Assembly: GCA_027314915.1 (NCBI GenBank)
Contig: DAHUZZ010000003.1
Location: 1 to 64,000, forward strand
Length of the DNA stretch: 64,000 nt
Source of the DNA: Thermoplasmata archaeon
Lineage (GTDB): Archaea; Thermoplasmatota; Thermoplasmata; Lutacidiplasmatales; UBA184
Reading direction: 5' to 3'
A program made the translations under genes and the position numbers. Below are positions 8,418 to 18,197 of this stretch, in pieces. Position 1 is the first letter of the stretch. Each line of letters begins with the position of its first letter. The notes under the pieces were generated by a model. That model saw only the letters and a list, made by a program, of their open reading frames with translations. It had not been told where the DNA came from and did not search any database.

Positions 8418-9104
8418 GTGCGCGCACGGCGGGACGGAACGATCCGAGCAGTCCGCGCCGCCATTCCCGAAGCGACCCGGAGGCAGTGGTCGAGGACCTA
8501 TGCCGAGACGCCCTACCACGAACTTCCTTGGTTCTCTCCGCGGCCCTTCCCCTGGATCGCCGCCGGGGCGGCCCGCGGGGTGTGGCGGAGGGGCACCCCG
8601 GTCCTGGACGTCGGCTGCGGGGCGGGGACCAATGCCATCTTCCTCGCCCGCCACGGGCTCCAGGTCACCGGCGTCGACCTGGCTCCGGGCGCGGTCGACG
8701 TCGCCCGTTCGCGGTCCCGGAGAGTGGGCGCACGGGCCGAGTTCCGGGTCGCGGACGGGCTCGACCTCCCCTTCCCGGACCGCGCCTTCGGCGGCGCGAT
8801 CGATGTCGGTTGCTTCCACACGCTGCCCCCCGAGCTCCGTTCGGCGTACGCCCGGGAGCTCGCGCGGGTCCTCCGGCCCCGCGGCACGCTCCTTCTCGCC
8901 GTGGTGGCGCGGGAGTATCCGGGCGAGCGCGGTCCGCCGCACCGGCTCTCCCTCGAAGAGGTGACCCGCGCGTTCGAAGAGGAGTTCCTCATCCTCCGGT
9001 CGGAGTACCGCCCGAGCTACACCGGGCGCGCGATCCCGGGGGCGATGCCCGTGTACTGCCTCGAGCTCCGTCGGAGGAGCGTCCCCCGGCCGCCGTCCCG
9101 CTAG
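8418..9104 (+). CDS. Class I SAM-dependent methyltransferase, 228 aa
   Basis: Rossmann-fold methyltransferase. Motif I is 'VLDVGCGAGTNAIFLARHG', motif II 'VTGVDLAPGAVDVA', and the acidic adenine-contacting region 'FRVADGLDLPFPD' follows. A 'LARVLRPRGTLLLAV' strand-helix and a C-terminal substrate-side strand complete the fold. GTG 8418 is chosen because the ~155 preceding residues in the track ORF lie antisense to the small membrane protein and are not protein-like. Substrate is unknown; the tellurite/thiopurine-type ThiJ/TehB-like branch is one possibility. Its stop overlaps that of the kelch protein by 4 nt (convergent). Confidence 0.75.
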   Translation: MRARRDGTIRAVRAAIPEATRRQWSRTYAETPYHELPWFSPRPFPWIAAGAARGVWRRGTPVLDVGCGAGTNAIFLARHGLQVTGVDLAPGAVDVARSRSRRVGARAEFRVADGLDLPFPDRAFGGAIDVGCFHTLPPELRSAYARELARVLRPRGTLLLAVVAREYPGERGPPHRLSLEEVTRAFEEEFLILRSEYRPSYTGRAIPGAMPVYCLELRRRSVPRPPSR

Positions 9105-12076
9105 GTCGAACCCTCGGTCGGAGGCTCCTCGTCCCAGGCGGGGGGCGCCATCTCGTATCCCTCCACGGGCGGAGCCTCCTCGTCGGAGGGGACCTCCTCC
9201 TCGGGGGGCGGGGCCTCCCCGCGCCGTCGCCGCAGCAGCAGCGCCACGGCCAGGAGCGCGACGATCACGACGATCCCGATGATCGCGTAGGTGAGCACGC
9301 CGCCCCCGCCGAAGAGCCCCCCGGCGCTCGGGCTCGTCACGTTGAGCCAACCGGTCCAGCTCCCGGTGATCCCCCGGGTGTCGGTGACCAGGATGCTGAC
9401 GTGGTAATCGCCGGTCGCGCTGGGGGTGCAGCTGAGGCTCGATCGGTCGGCGCTGCTGCACCCGGTCGGGAGCCCGGAGTAGCTGTAGGTGTAGCTGCCG
9501 GAGCCGCCCGTGACCTGCACGGTGAGGGTCATCGACTGCCCCTGGACCGGGGGCGAGGGGTTCGTGGACACCCCGGTGACGGTCGGATCGGCCACCACCG
9601 TCACCGTCGTGTTGGCCATCGGGAGGTGCTTGCCGTCGAAGTCGATGCCGGTGACCTGGATGACCAGCGGTCCCACCGCGCTCGGCGCGCAGGTGAAGTT
9701 CCCGTTGGAGCCCGCCGCGGCCGGGCAGACCGAGGGGAGCGTCGTGGCCGTGAACCGGAACGGACCGATCCCCCCGACGGTCGTGACGTTGACGCTGAGC
9801 GTCTCGAGCGCGTCCACGAGCGTCGCCGAGGCGGTCACGACCGCCGTCGGATCCGCCACGACGGTCAGGTTGACCGACGCCCGGGCGATGCCCCCGCCCG
9901 CATCGGTCACGTTGACCCCGACCGTGAAGTTGCCCGTCGAGCCCGGCGAGCACTGGGGGCTCGGGGAGTTCGCGAGCGTGCAGCCCGTCGGCAGTCCGGA
10001 GAAGGCGTAGGACATCGACCCGCTACCTCCGGCGGTCGCGATCGAGAACTGCGCCGGCGTGCCGAGATCCACCGCGGGGGCGGAGACATTGAACGCCGTC
10101 ACCACGAGCGCCGGGTCCACGACCAGCGAGAGGTTCGCCCGGCTCGTGAAGCCGAACTCGTCCGTCGCCGTGACCAGGATCTGGTAGGTGAAGGCCGTGG
10201 TCGGGGTGCAGGGCAGCGGGTCGAGGTTGGCGGAGGTGCAACCGGCCGGGAGGCCGGAGTAGGCGTAGACGAAGGGAGCGGTCCCGCCCGCCACGCTCAC
10301 GTTGAGCTCGGTGGTGGCGTTCACGTCGACCGGCCCCGGGGTCGCCACGAACGCATCGATCGCCCCGACGGGGTTCACGACGAAGCTGGTGTTGCCGTAG
10401 ATGTGGTAGCCGTAGTCATCGATGGCGATGACCTCGACATGGTAGGTGCCCACCTTCCCCGGCTGGCAGGGCAGGACGGCGAGGTCCTGGGTGGGGCATC
10501 CGGTGGTGGGCAGCCCCAGGTAGCTGTAGCGGATCGGCGGCGTGCCGCCGTTGATCTTCGTGGTCAGGTTGAAACGCCCCCCGACGGTGACCGCGGGGTA
10601 CTGGGGGGTGAACGAGCCCAGGGTCGGCGCCGCCGCCACGATGAGCGTCGTCGTCGCGTTGTTCTCATGGCCATGGGTGTCGACGACGGTGAGGTTGACC
10701 GCGAAGGTCCCCGTGCTGGTCGGGACGCACCGGATCACCGTGACGTTTCCGCCGGTGCACCCGGACGGTAGCCCCGAGTAGCTCAGGTTCACGGGGACGT
10801 CGTTGGAGAAACCGGCCGCCGAGAACGTGACCCCCTGGCCCAGGTCGATCGCGGTCGGTGCGACGGCGAGGGAGCTGGGGAGGAGCGGCCCGTAGCCCCA
10901 GGTATCGTTCGTGATGTTGTTGCCCGCGCCGTTGTTCGACCCGCCGAACATGATCACGGAGGAGAGCTCCGGATCGTAGGCGGCCACCTGGAAGCCCCGC
11001 ATGTACGGCGTCACGGAGATGTTCTTGGTCTGGTCGTACCACTTTCCGCCGGAGAAGGCCCAGGTATCGCTGCTGCCGGGACCGGAGAGCCCGGTGGCGC
11101 CCCCGAAGAGGATCACCTGGCCGGTCAGGTTGTCGTAGGACAGCGGGGTGTACACGCGCGCCGAGGGGGCCGTCCCGTCCGAGGAGGAGAGGTCCGTCCA
11201 GGTGCCGTTGACGTAGGACCAGGCGTAGTTGTCCGGGCAGGTGGAGGAGGTGCAGCCGCCGAACATGAGCACGTAGCCGTCGGCGGCATCCCAGACGGCG
11301 GAGGCACGGTAGGTGCCGGGCGGCTTCCCGGTCACCTTGCTCGTGATGTCCGTCCAGTTCCCCGCCGCGTAGGTCCAGGTGTCGGAGAGGACGTTGCCGG
11401 AGGAGTCGGTCCCGCCGTAGAGGACGACGTACTTGTTGATGGCATCGTAGGCCATCACGCCGCGCCAGCGCTCGGACGGCGCGGGGCCGGAGACGGTGAT
11501 CTGGGTCCACTTATCGTGGACGAACGCCCAGGTGTCGTTGAAGTAGGTGACGCTCTCGTCGAAGCCGCCGAAGAGGAGGACGTAGCCGTCGAGCGGGTCG
11601 AAGGTCATCATCGCCACCGCGCGGCCGGACGGCGCGAAGATGAGGTTCTGCGACAGGTCCGTCCAGGTGCCGTTCGCGAAGATCCAGGTGTCCCCGAGGA
11701 CGCCGCTGGCTCCGTCGCCCCCGAAGAGGAGGACGCAGTGATCGATCGGATCGTAGGCCATCTGGGCGATGAACCGGGCGGGCGGCACGGCATGCCCCTT
11801 CATCGAACGCGAGTAGTCGGTCCAGTTCTGGGTCGTTCCGAGCGGGGACTCGACGGGGAAGAGGGGGTGGGATCTCGGGAGGAGCGCCTCCGCGGACGCG
11901 GTCAGGTTCAGCGTCCGGGGGGACGAGGGGGCCGAGACGGACCCCGCGGCCGGAGGATGCGCCGTCAGGAACGGGGTCGGCGTCAGCAGGAGCGCGGGGA
12001 GCAGCGCCGCCACCACCAAAAGGGCGACCCGGGTCGGCGAAACGGTTCGATTCCGTCGGGTTGGTCCTCGACCCAT
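9101..12076 (-). CDS. Secreted kelch-repeat and Ig-like-repeat surface protein, about 991 aa
   Basis: Large exported, membrane-anchored protein. A basic N-terminus and hydrophobic signal ('VALLVVAALLPALLL') lead to six kelch-like repeats (about residues 60-370) built around '(L/M)FGG...DTW.(Y/F)..GTW(T/Y)D'; together these could close a beta-propeller. About six Ig-like domains of ~85 aa follow, most carrying 'SGLPxGC' and a second Cys about 9-10 residues later. One C-terminal TM helix ('IIGIVVIVALLAVALLL') ends in Arg and an acidic cytoplasmic tail. Many N-x-S/T sequons suggest N-glycosylation. ATG 12076 is chosen because a TATA-like box at 12102-12109 sits about 27-30 nt upstream; ATG 12100 is the alternative. 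Likely role: adhesion or carbohydrate binding, inferred. Confidence 0.78.
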   Translation of the reverse strand: MGRGPTRRNRTVSPTRVALLVVAALLPALLLTPTPFLTAHPPAAGSVSAPSSPRTLNLTASAEALLPRSHPLFPVESPLGTTQNWTDYSRSMKGHAVPPARFIAQMAYDPIDHCVLLFGGDGASGVLGDTWIFANGTWTDLSQNLIFAPSGRAVAMMTFDPLDGYVLLFGGFDESVTYFNDTWAFVHDKWTQITVSGPAPSERWRGVMAYDAINKYVVLYGGTDSSGNVLSDTWTYAAGNWTDITSKVTGKPPGTYRASAVWDAADGYVLMFGGCTSSTCPDNYAWSYVNGTWTDLSSSDGTAPSARVYTPLSYDNLTGQVILFGGATGLSGPGSSDTWAFSGGKWYDQTKNISVTPYMRGFQVAAYDPELSSVIMFGGSNNGAGNNITNDTWGYGPLLPSSLAVAPTAIDLGQGVTFSAAGFSNDVPVNLSYSGLPSGCTGGNVTVIRCVPTSTGTFAVNLTVVDTHGHENNATTTLIVAAAPTLGSFTPQYPAVTVGGRFNLTTKINGGTPPIRYSYLGLPTTGCPTQDLAVLPCQPGKVGTYHVEVIAIDDYGYHIYGNTSFVVNPVGAIDAFVATPGPVDVNATTELNVSVAGGTAPFVYAYSGLPAGCTSANLDPLPCTPTTAFTYQILVTATDEFGFTSRANLSLVVDPALVVTAFNVSAPAVDLGTPAQFSIATAGGSGSMSYAFSGLPTGCTLANSPSPQCSPGSTGNFTVGVNVTDAGGGIARASVNLTVVADPTAVVTASATLVDALETLSVNVTTVGGIGPFRFTATTLPSVCPAAAGSNGNFTCAPSAVGPLVIQVTGIDFDGKHLPMANTTVTVVADPTVTGVSTNPSPPVQGQSMTLTVQVTGGSGSYTYSYSGLPTGCSSADRSSLSCTPSATGDYHVSILVTDTRGITGSWTGWLNVTSPSAGGLFGGGGVLTYAIIGIVVIVALLAVALLLRRRRGEAPPPEEEVPSDEEAPPVEGYEMAPPAWDEEPPTEGST

Positions 12077-12101
12077 TCGCGGGCGCGACGTGCTCCCCAT
12101 C

Positions 12102-12109
12102 CATATACA
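12102..12109 (-). promoter_or_regulatory. TATA-like box for the kelch surface protein
   Basis: TGTATATG on the minus strand, the most A/T-rich point of the divergent region. Transcription starting about 26-28 nt downstream would begin close to ATG 12076, giving a nearly leaderless mRNA. Confidence 0.45.
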
Positions 12110-12311
12110 TTCTGTAATGAGACTCCCGGGGGAGCGGGCCGCCGGCCGCGGTGCACGGCGAACAGCACCCACCCCCCGCCGCGGAACCGCGGAGCGAAAA
12201 AGAGAGCGGCGGGCCACTCCGTACCCGTTCGGGGATCGCACCCCACCGCCTACCCAGCAAATACTGGCAACTCCTTCTGGAGGCTTGGAGGGCGGGCGCT
12301 TGGGGCCGCTC

Positions 12312-14843
12312 ATGAACGCGGGAAGGCGACGGCTCCCCCAGCTCTGCGCGGCCTGCTTGGGGGTGCTCTCGCTCTTCCCGTCCGGCACCCCCGCCGGGGT
12401 GCCACCGCCCGCGGTGGCCGCTCCCGTCGCGGGGGCGGCGCCGCTCTCGACGGGCGCGGCCCTTTCGGGCCGCCTCGCGCCGAGTGCCGCGGGTCCGGCG
12501 TGGCAGAACTGGCCGAACTACCTGGTCGGTTCGTCGCGGACCTCCGCGAACCTCGCCGAACGTACCCTCGCCCCGAGCAACGTCTCCCGGCTCCGGGTCC
12601 GCAGGTCCGTCGCCACCGACGGGCGGATCACGCCCTCCCCCACGGTGGTGAACGGCACCGTCTACGTCGGAGGAGGGGACGGATGCTGGTACGCGCTCCA
12701 CGCCACCACGGGAAGCGTGGACTGGCGGGTCTATGTGGAGAACATCTCGAACGACGGCCAGAACTGGGCGAGCCCGCTCCTGTACGAAGGCCACGCCTAC
12801 ATCGGGGTGTCCGACGGCGGCGTGGTCGGGAAGACGCCCGTCCCGGGGCAACTGCTGGAAGTGAACCTCACGGGCGAGCACACCGTCCGCGCGGCCTTCG
12901 AGGTGGTACCCCCCGGCCAGGCGGGGGGCACGATCGACGCCTCCCCCGTGGTCGACCCTGCGCGGAACGAGGTGGTCGTGGCCACGTCCTCCGCCATGGG
13001 CGAGACGCAGTCGCTTACGGACGCCGTCGTCGCCCTCAACGCGACGACGATGAACTTGACCGGTTCCTGGCAGGAGACGGCGGGATGCTACATCGGGTTG
13101 GGCTTCGGGGCGACCCCGTTGCTCTCCCCGGGCGTGAACGGCACGCCCATGATCGCGGCGTACAACATGAACGGCGACATCGTGGCCCCGGACCTCGCCA
13201 ACGCCACCGCGAACGGGAGCGGGCGCCCCACGTGGAAGTACAACGTCCACGCCGAGTCCCTGTCCCTGCAGTTTTCCCCCGGGGCCTACGCCGGGCACAC
13301 CCTCTACTTCTCGGTGGTCGACCCCGTCCTGAAGGGCACCGGAGATGCGGGGAGCTTGGTCGCCCTCGACGCGCTCCACGGTCGCGTGATCTGGGATCGG
13401 CCCCCGAACCAGAGTCCGCAGATGGGCGCGGTCACCTACGCGAACGGCATGGTCTTCGACCCAGAGAACGACGTCCTCGAGATCCGGAATGCGACGAACG
13501 GGGATCTTCTCACGAGCTTCACCCCGCCGGCCCTATCGATCGAGGACTCCGTCACCGTCGTCGACGGCCAGGTGATCTTCGGGGCGCGAGGCTACCTCTA
13601 CGACCTCGGGCTCCCCTTCCGCGGCACGGCGCAGGTCGGCCCCCAGGGATGGGACGCCGGCTCGCTGCTCCACTTCTCGGCGATCCCCACCGGTGGGGTG
13701 CCCCCGTACTCGGGGACCTGGGAGTTCGGCGACCAGATCAACGGCACCGGGCTCACCGCGCACCACGCCTGCGCCCAGGCCGGGAACTACACCGCCTCTC
13801 TCGTCTTCGCCGATGCGGGGGGTTCGAAGGTCACGGAGACGCTGAACCTCTCGGTCGTCCCGCCCTTGAAGGTCGCCCTCTCCGCGGGGCCTCGGCTCGC
13901 CGGGGATCCTGCGCTCTCGGTCCATTTCGAGAGCGTGATCTCCGGGGGCACCCTTCCGCGGAGCCTCTCATGGGACTTCGGCGACGGTTCTCCGAACGCG
14001 AGCTCGGCGGATCCTGTTCATGCGTACCTCACGCCGCGCAGCTATGCCGTCACCCTCACGGTCCGGGATCCTACCGGGGGGTCCTGGGAGTCCCGCACGG
14101 AGGTGGTCGTGCACGGCTTCCCCGCGCTGAACACCTCGGCCAGCACCCTCGAGCGCGAAGCGCCCCTCACGGTCGACTTCGCCTCGAGGGTCACCGGCGG
14201 CACCAATGCGTCGACCCCGATCGGGAGCTGGGGCGACGGATCGGCGAACACGACCGGCACGGACCCCGCGCATACCTTCTCCACGGCGGGCGTCTTCCTC
14301 GTGACGACCCGGGTGGTCGACGCGCTCGGGATCGTCGATGGAGCGACGCTGACCGTCTCCGTCGCGACGCCCCTGTCGGCGCTGCTGATCGCGACCCCGC
14401 TGGGGCCCTCCTGCCCCGCCGCGACGGAAGGCTACTCCTTCGTGGCGAGCCCGGGCGGAGGCGCGGGGCCGTTTCAGTACGGGTGGTCCTTCGGGGATGG
14501 GACGCTGGGCCCGGGCTCGAACCGCACCCTCGAACACCCGTACCGTGTCTCGGGCTCGATCCCGGTCACCCTGAACATCTCCGACGCGTTCGGCCACACC
14601 GCCTCCGATCCGGTCCTGCTCACGGTCCCGAAGGCGAGCTGCGGGCCCGGCCCGACCTCCCGGGGCCCCGCACCCTCGGGCACCCCGGGAGCCCTCGGGT
14701 GGTGGCTGCTCGCGGGGGCCTCCGCCGGGCTCGCGGCGGTCGGCCTCTCCGTCGCATGGGTCCGGCGGCGCCGGTCGCGGCCCCCGGGGGACCGCGGTCC
14801 CGCCGCCGTGCCACTCCCGGGACGCCCCGCAGGGAAGAGATGA
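12312..14843 (+). CDS. PQQ-type beta-propeller and PKD-domain surface protein, about 843 aa
   Basis: Exported protein with an N-terminal signal-like segment ('LCAACLGVLSLFPSGTPAG'). Residues about 75-430 form a PQQ-like/quinoprotein-type propeller ('NGTVYVGGGDGCWYALHATTG', 'GSLVALDALHGRVIWD', 'VTYANGMVFDPEN'). About four PKD-like domains follow, with 'WDFGDGSPN', 'WGDGSAN' and 'WSFGDGT' signatures. The C-terminus has one TM helix ('WWLLAGASAGLAAVGLSVAWV') ending in RRRRS. ATG 12312 opens the protein-like part; 'CAAATACTGG' around 12258 could be its TATA region. It is divergent from the kelch protein, and both are probably cell-surface glycoproteins. The propeller lacks a clearly visible PQQ cofactor set, so it may be purely structural. 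Confidence 0.75.
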   Translation: MNAGRRRLPQLCAACLGVLSLFPSGTPAGVPPPAVAAPVAGAAPLSTGAALSGRLAPSAAGPAWQNWPNYLVGSSRTSANLAERTLAPSNVSRLRVRRSVATDGRITPSPTVVNGTVYVGGGDGCWYALHATTGSVDWRVYVENISNDGQNWASPLLYEGHAYIGVSDGGVVGKTPVPGQLLEVNLTGEHTVRAAFEVVPPGQAGGTIDASPVVDPARNEVVVATSSAMGETQSLTDAVVALNATTMNLTGSWQETAGCYIGLGFGATPLLSPGVNGTPMIAAYNMNGDIVAPDLANATANGSGRPTWKYNVHAESLSLQFSPGAYAGHTLYFSVVDPVLKGTGDAGSLVALDALHGRVIWDRPPNQSPQMGAVTYANGMVFDPENDVLEIRNATNGDLLTSFTPPALSIEDSVTVVDGQVIFGARGYLYDLGLPFRGTAQVGPQGWDAGSLLHFSAIPTGGVPPYSGTWEFGDQINGTGLTAHHACAQAGNYTASLVFADAGGSKVTETLNLSVVPPLKVALSAGPRLAGDPALSVHFESVISGGTLPRSLSWDFGDGSPNASSADPVHAYLTPRSYAVTLTVRDPTGGSWESRTEVVVHGFPALNTSASTLEREAPLTVDFASRVTGGTNASTPIGSWGDGSANTTGTDPAHTFSTAGVFLVTTRVVDALGIVDGATLTVSVATPLSALLIATPLGPSCPAATEGYSFVASPGGGAGPFQYGWSFGDGTLGPGSNRTLEHPYRVSGSIPVTLNISDAFGHTASDPVLLTVPKASCGPGPTSRGPAPSGTPGALGWWLLAGASAGLAAVGLSVAWVRRRRSRPPGDRGPAAVPLPGRPAGKR

Positions 14844-14874
14844 GGCCCGTACCCGACCCGATCCCATACCTCCC

Positions 14875-15690
14875 ATGACGGTCGTACGGACCGGCTGTTC
14901 GTCGTGGACCTCGCCGGCCTGGAACGGCCGGTTCTACCCCGCGGGGCTCGCCGATGGCGAGCGGCTCGCCTTCTACGCCCGGTACTTCGACTGCGTCGAG
15001 GTCGACTCGACCTACTACGCCCCCCCGAACCCCCACGCGGTCCGGGGGTGGGCCCGCAAGACCCCGGAAGGGTTCTCCTTCACGCTCAAGCTCTTCCGCG
15101 AGCTCCTGGACCCGAAGCAGGGGCTCCAACCGGAGAAGCTGCGGGCGTTCGTGGCCACCGCCGGGGGGCTCGGCGAGAAGCTCGCCGCGATCCTGCTCCA
15201 GTTCCCGCCCGGCTTCCGGGCCCCGAGTTCGGGGTCCGGGGGAAACCTCGACTACCTGACGGCGCTGCTCGATCTCCTGCCGGCCGGGCCGCGCTACGCC
15301 GTGGAGCTGCGGGACGCGAGCTGGTTCTCCTCCCCGAGCGCCGGGGTCCTCCGGGCGCTCCTCCGCGCGCACCGGATCCCGCTCTGCTGGTCGTACCTGA
15401 CCTACCTGCAGGTCCCGCCCTGGAGGACGGCCGACTGGGGCTACGTGCGGTTCATCGGCGACCACACGACCGTTCCGGCGGAGGTCCACGGGAGCCTCCG
15501 GATCGACCGCACCCGGGAGACCGAGGAGTGGGCGCGGGTGCTGGGGGCCTCGGAGCTCGAGAGCGCCTTCGCCTTCTTCAACAACCACTTCGCGGGGTAC
15601 GCCCCGGAGTCGGTGAACCTCTTCCGGGCGAGCCTGGGCCTTCCGACCCTCCGCTTCCGCACCGAGAGCCAGCTCCGGCTCGACGCGTGA
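14875..15690 (+). CDS. DUF72 family TIM-barrel protein, 271 aa
   Basis: Member of DUF72 (YecE-like), a widespread TIM-barrel family of uncertain biochemical role. Family signatures are visible in order: 'TGCSSWTSPAWNGRFYPAG' at the N-terminus, 'VEVDSTYYAPP', 'FSFTLKLFREL', 'LLQFPPGF', 'YAVELRDASWF', 'YVRFIGDHTTVP' and near the end 'AFAFFNNHFAGYAPESVNLF'. Length matches the family. It starts 31 nt after the PQQ-protein stop and converges on the M1 peptidase. All landmarks look intact. Confidence 0.88.
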   Translation: MTVVRTGCSSWTSPAWNGRFYPAGLADGERLAFYARYFDCVEVDSTYYAPPNPHAVRGWARKTPEGFSFTLKLFRELLDPKQGLQPEKLRAFVATAGGLGEKLAAILLQFPPGFRAPSSGSGGNLDYLTALLDLLPAGPRYAVELRDASWFSSPSAGVLRALLRAHRIPLCWSYLTYLQVPPWRTADWGYVRFIGDHTTVPAEVHGSLRIDRTRETEEWARVLGASELESAFAFFNNHFAGYAPESVNLFRASLGLPTLRFRTESQLRLDA

Positions 15691-15703
15691 CGCCCGACCG
15701 GTC

Positions 15704-18169
15704 CTACCCCCCCGCGGACGTGGGACCGCCCGAGCGGGGTCCGCCCTCCGTCCCGGGGAGCGCCCCCTGGTCGCGGAGGAAGCGGAGGTAGATCTCCAGC
15801 CGCTCGAGCCCCTTGACGACCCCGCGGCTCCCCTCGGGGAACGCGTGGGTCCGGAAGTACTCCCGGACCTCGTCGGGATGGTAGACGCCGAGCGTCGAGA
15901 TCGCCGCCTCCAGGGTCCGGGTGAGGAGCGGCGTGCCCGAGAGGAGGCGATCGACCTCGGGGAGCCTCCGCGCGAGCCACTCCCAGACGATCGAGGGCTG
16001 GGTCCGGGTGAGGGCGAGCGCGCTCAGCATGGTCCAGGATCGGGACGCGGGCATGCGGGGATCGAGCACCAGATCGAGCACGTCGCGGACGGCGGAGGCC
16101 TCCTCGAGCGCGACGAGGCCGCTCATCATCTGCCGGGCCTCATCCTCGCTGCCCGCCGCGAACATCCGGTCCCTCAGGACGGGGAACGCCTCCGGGCCGG
16201 CGGTGAGGGCGTAGGCGATGATCGTGGCGACCCGACGGTCCGCGGGGATCCGGTCGAGCTGGGCGAACCCCTCGGCCACCTCGCGGGCGTAGGAACGGTC
16301 GAGGACGATCCGGGAGACGAGGAGGGACGCGCCCAGCGCCGCCCAGGGCTCCGAGGCGCCGTCCCGGTCCCGCGCCTCCACCGTCGGTGCGATCTCCCGG
16401 ACGAACTCGAGCGCGGCGTGCGTCACCTCGGGAAGGAGCCGGGCGAAGGGGCCGAGCTCCGCCAGATCGTGGAGCACCTCGCCGCACGGGATCGGTCCGG
16501 GATGGCGGCCCGCCACGCGCACGAGCTCGAGGTACTTCCCGAGCGGCAGGCGACCGGAGACGACGAAGGAGAAGCTGTCGCGCAGGAGCCCCCAGCGGTC
16601 GAGCTCGGAGAGCTCGGCGTACCGGGCCAGCTGCTCCTCGAAGAGCGGGCCCTCGTAGAGGACCCGGTAGAAGCCCGCCCGGTCGGGATTGACCACGAGG
16701 GGACGCGACCCGTCGAGCGGGAGCCGCAGCTCGCGGCCCTCGAAGAGGACGCGCGCGACCTCACCGCCGGTCCGGTAGGTGAGCGGGATCGGCCAGAGCG
16801 TCGGCGAGCTCCCCCGGTCGAGGAGGAACCGCTCCTGCACGAGCTCGACCCCCGCTCCGATCCGCCGCACCCGGACCACGGGGTGGCCCTCGAGCCGGAT
16901 CCAGCGCTCCATGATGCGGGCCACCGGCTCCCGGCTCGCCGCCTGGAGCGACTCCCAGAGGTCCTGGCTCCGCGCGTTGCCGTAGGCGAAGCGCTTCAGG
17001 TAGGCGTTCACCCCGTCGCGGAAGGGGCCCTCGCCGAGGTACGCCTCCACCATCCGCAGGACGCCGGCCCCCTTCCCGTAGGTGATCTCGTCGGCCAGCT
17101 GGCCGAGCTCCGCGGGGGCGTGCACCTCGACCTCGATGGGATGCGTCGAGCGCAGCGCGTCCCCCTCGTAGGCCACCCGGAGCCCCACCGGGGGGGACAG
17201 GAAGAACTCGGTCCAGAGCTCGAGGTCCGGGTAGAGCTCGGCGTCGAGCTTCGCCTGCATGAACATGGCGAAGCTCTCGTTGAGCCAGAAGTCGTTCCAC
17301 CAGACCATCGTGACGAGGTTGCCGAACCACTGGTGCGCGATCTCGTGGGTGACCGTCTCGCGCACGCGGCGCCGGGAGCGCACGCCCGTGGTCGGATCGA
17401 CCAGGAGCCGGGTCTCGTGGAAGGCGATCGCCCCCCAGTTCTCCATCGCGCCGGCCCAGAAGTCGGTGAGCGACACCAGGTCGAGCTTCGGGAGCGGGTA
17501 GGGGATCCCGTAGTACCGTTCGAACCCGGCGAGCGCCCGGCCGGCGTGCTCGAGGGCGAACTCGCTCGCGTCCTCCCGCCCCGGCGGGGTCGCGGCGCGG
17601 ATCCGGACGGCGCCGCCGGCCCGCTCGCGGAGGGCGAAGCGCCCCACCGCGAGGAACACGAGGTAGGTCGACATCTTCGGGGTCGGGGCGAACCGGACCG
17701 TCTTCCGGCCGCCGGAGACCTCGGTCGACTCGGCGGGGGTGTTGAACAGGACCTCCGAGCCCGCGTCCGCCTCGATCGTGACCTCGAAGACGGACTTCTG
17801 CGCGGGCTCGTCGAAGCACGGGAAGACGCGCCGGGCCCCGTTCGGGTAGAGCATCGATCCCACGACGTGGCCGCCCGGGATCGCGGAGCGGTAGAGTCCG
17901 ATCAGCCCCTTCTCGAGGATCCGGCCCCGGAAGGCGGCCTCGATCCGGTGGCTCCCGGGCGTGGTGGGGGCGAGCCGGAGCTCCTCCCGTTCGGGGACGA
18001 GCTCGAAGTCGACCGGGTGCCCGTCCACGGCGAGCGACGTGATCTCGAGCTCGTGCGAACTCAGGACCAGCGGACCCGACGCCTCGAGGATCTCGATCGC
18101 GACGGCCCCGCGGAAGCTCCCGGCGCGCTCGTCGAGGTCGAGCTTCAGCCGGTACCGCGGGGCCTGCAT
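15704..18169 (-). CDS. M1 family zinc aminopeptidase (tricorn-factor-like), 821 aa
   Basis: Zinc metallopeptidase that removes N-terminal residues from peptides. The exopeptidase motif GAMEN is present ('WAGAMENWGAIAF'), and the zinc site is 'HEIAHQWFGN' with the third ligand in 'WLNESFAMFM' (HExxH-x18-E). Domain order is an N-terminal beta saddle (1-190), the thermolysin-like catalytic domain (190-430), a small beta domain, and a C-terminal alpha-helical bowl. Length and order match archaeal tricorn-interacting factors F2/F3, which finish peptide degradation after the proteasome or tricorn; no tricorn is in this window. It is 28 nt downstream of the acyl-CoA dehydrogenase and may be co-transcribed. 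Confidence 0.93.
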   Translation of the reverse strand: MQAPRYRLKLDLDERAGSFRGAVAIEILEASGPLVLSSHELEITSLAVDGHPVDFELVPEREELRLAPTTPGSHRIEAAFRGRILEKGLIGLYRSAIPGGHVVGSMLYPNGARRVFPCFDEPAQKSVFEVTIEADAGSEVLFNTPAESTEVSGGRKTVRFAPTPKMSTYLVFLAVGRFALRERAGGAVRIRAATPPGREDASEFALEHAGRALAGFERYYGIPYPLPKLDLVSLTDFWAGAMENWGAIAFHETRLLVDPTTGVRSRRRVRETVTHEIAHQWFGNLVTMVWWNDFWLNESFAMFMQAKLDAELYPDLELWTEFFLSPPVGLRVAYEGDALRSTHPIEVEVHAPAELGQLADEITYGKGAGVLRMVEAYLGEGPFRDGVNAYLKRFAYGNARSQDLWESLQAASREPVARIMERWIRLEGHPVVRVRRIGAGVELVQERFLLDRGSSPTLWPIPLTYRTGGEVARVLFEGRELRLPLDGSRPLVVNPDRAGFYRVLYEGPLFEEQLARYAELSELDRWGLLRDSFSFVVSGRLPLGKYLELVRVAGRHPGPIPCGEVLHDLAELGPFARLLPEVTHAALEFVREIAPTVEARDRDGASEPWAALGASLLVSRIVLDRSYAREVAEGFAQLDRIPADRRVATIIAYALTAGPEAFPVLRDRMFAAGSEDEARQMMSGLVALEEASAVRDVLDLVLDPRMPASRSWTMLSALALTRTQPSIVWEWLARRLPEVDRLLSGTPLLTRTLEAAISTLGVYHPDEVREYFRTHAFPEGSRGVVKGLERLEIYLRFLRDQGALPGTEGGPRSGGPTSAGG

Positions 18170-18197
18170 GCGGGCGGTGGGGAGGCCCGCCGGTCCT

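Noticed and set aside
11516-14878. 1120-aa plus-strand ORF
   Set aside because: First part is antisense to the kelch protein and the rest is a shifted frame of the PQQ-like protein; composition is Arg/Gly/Pro-rich with no domain.
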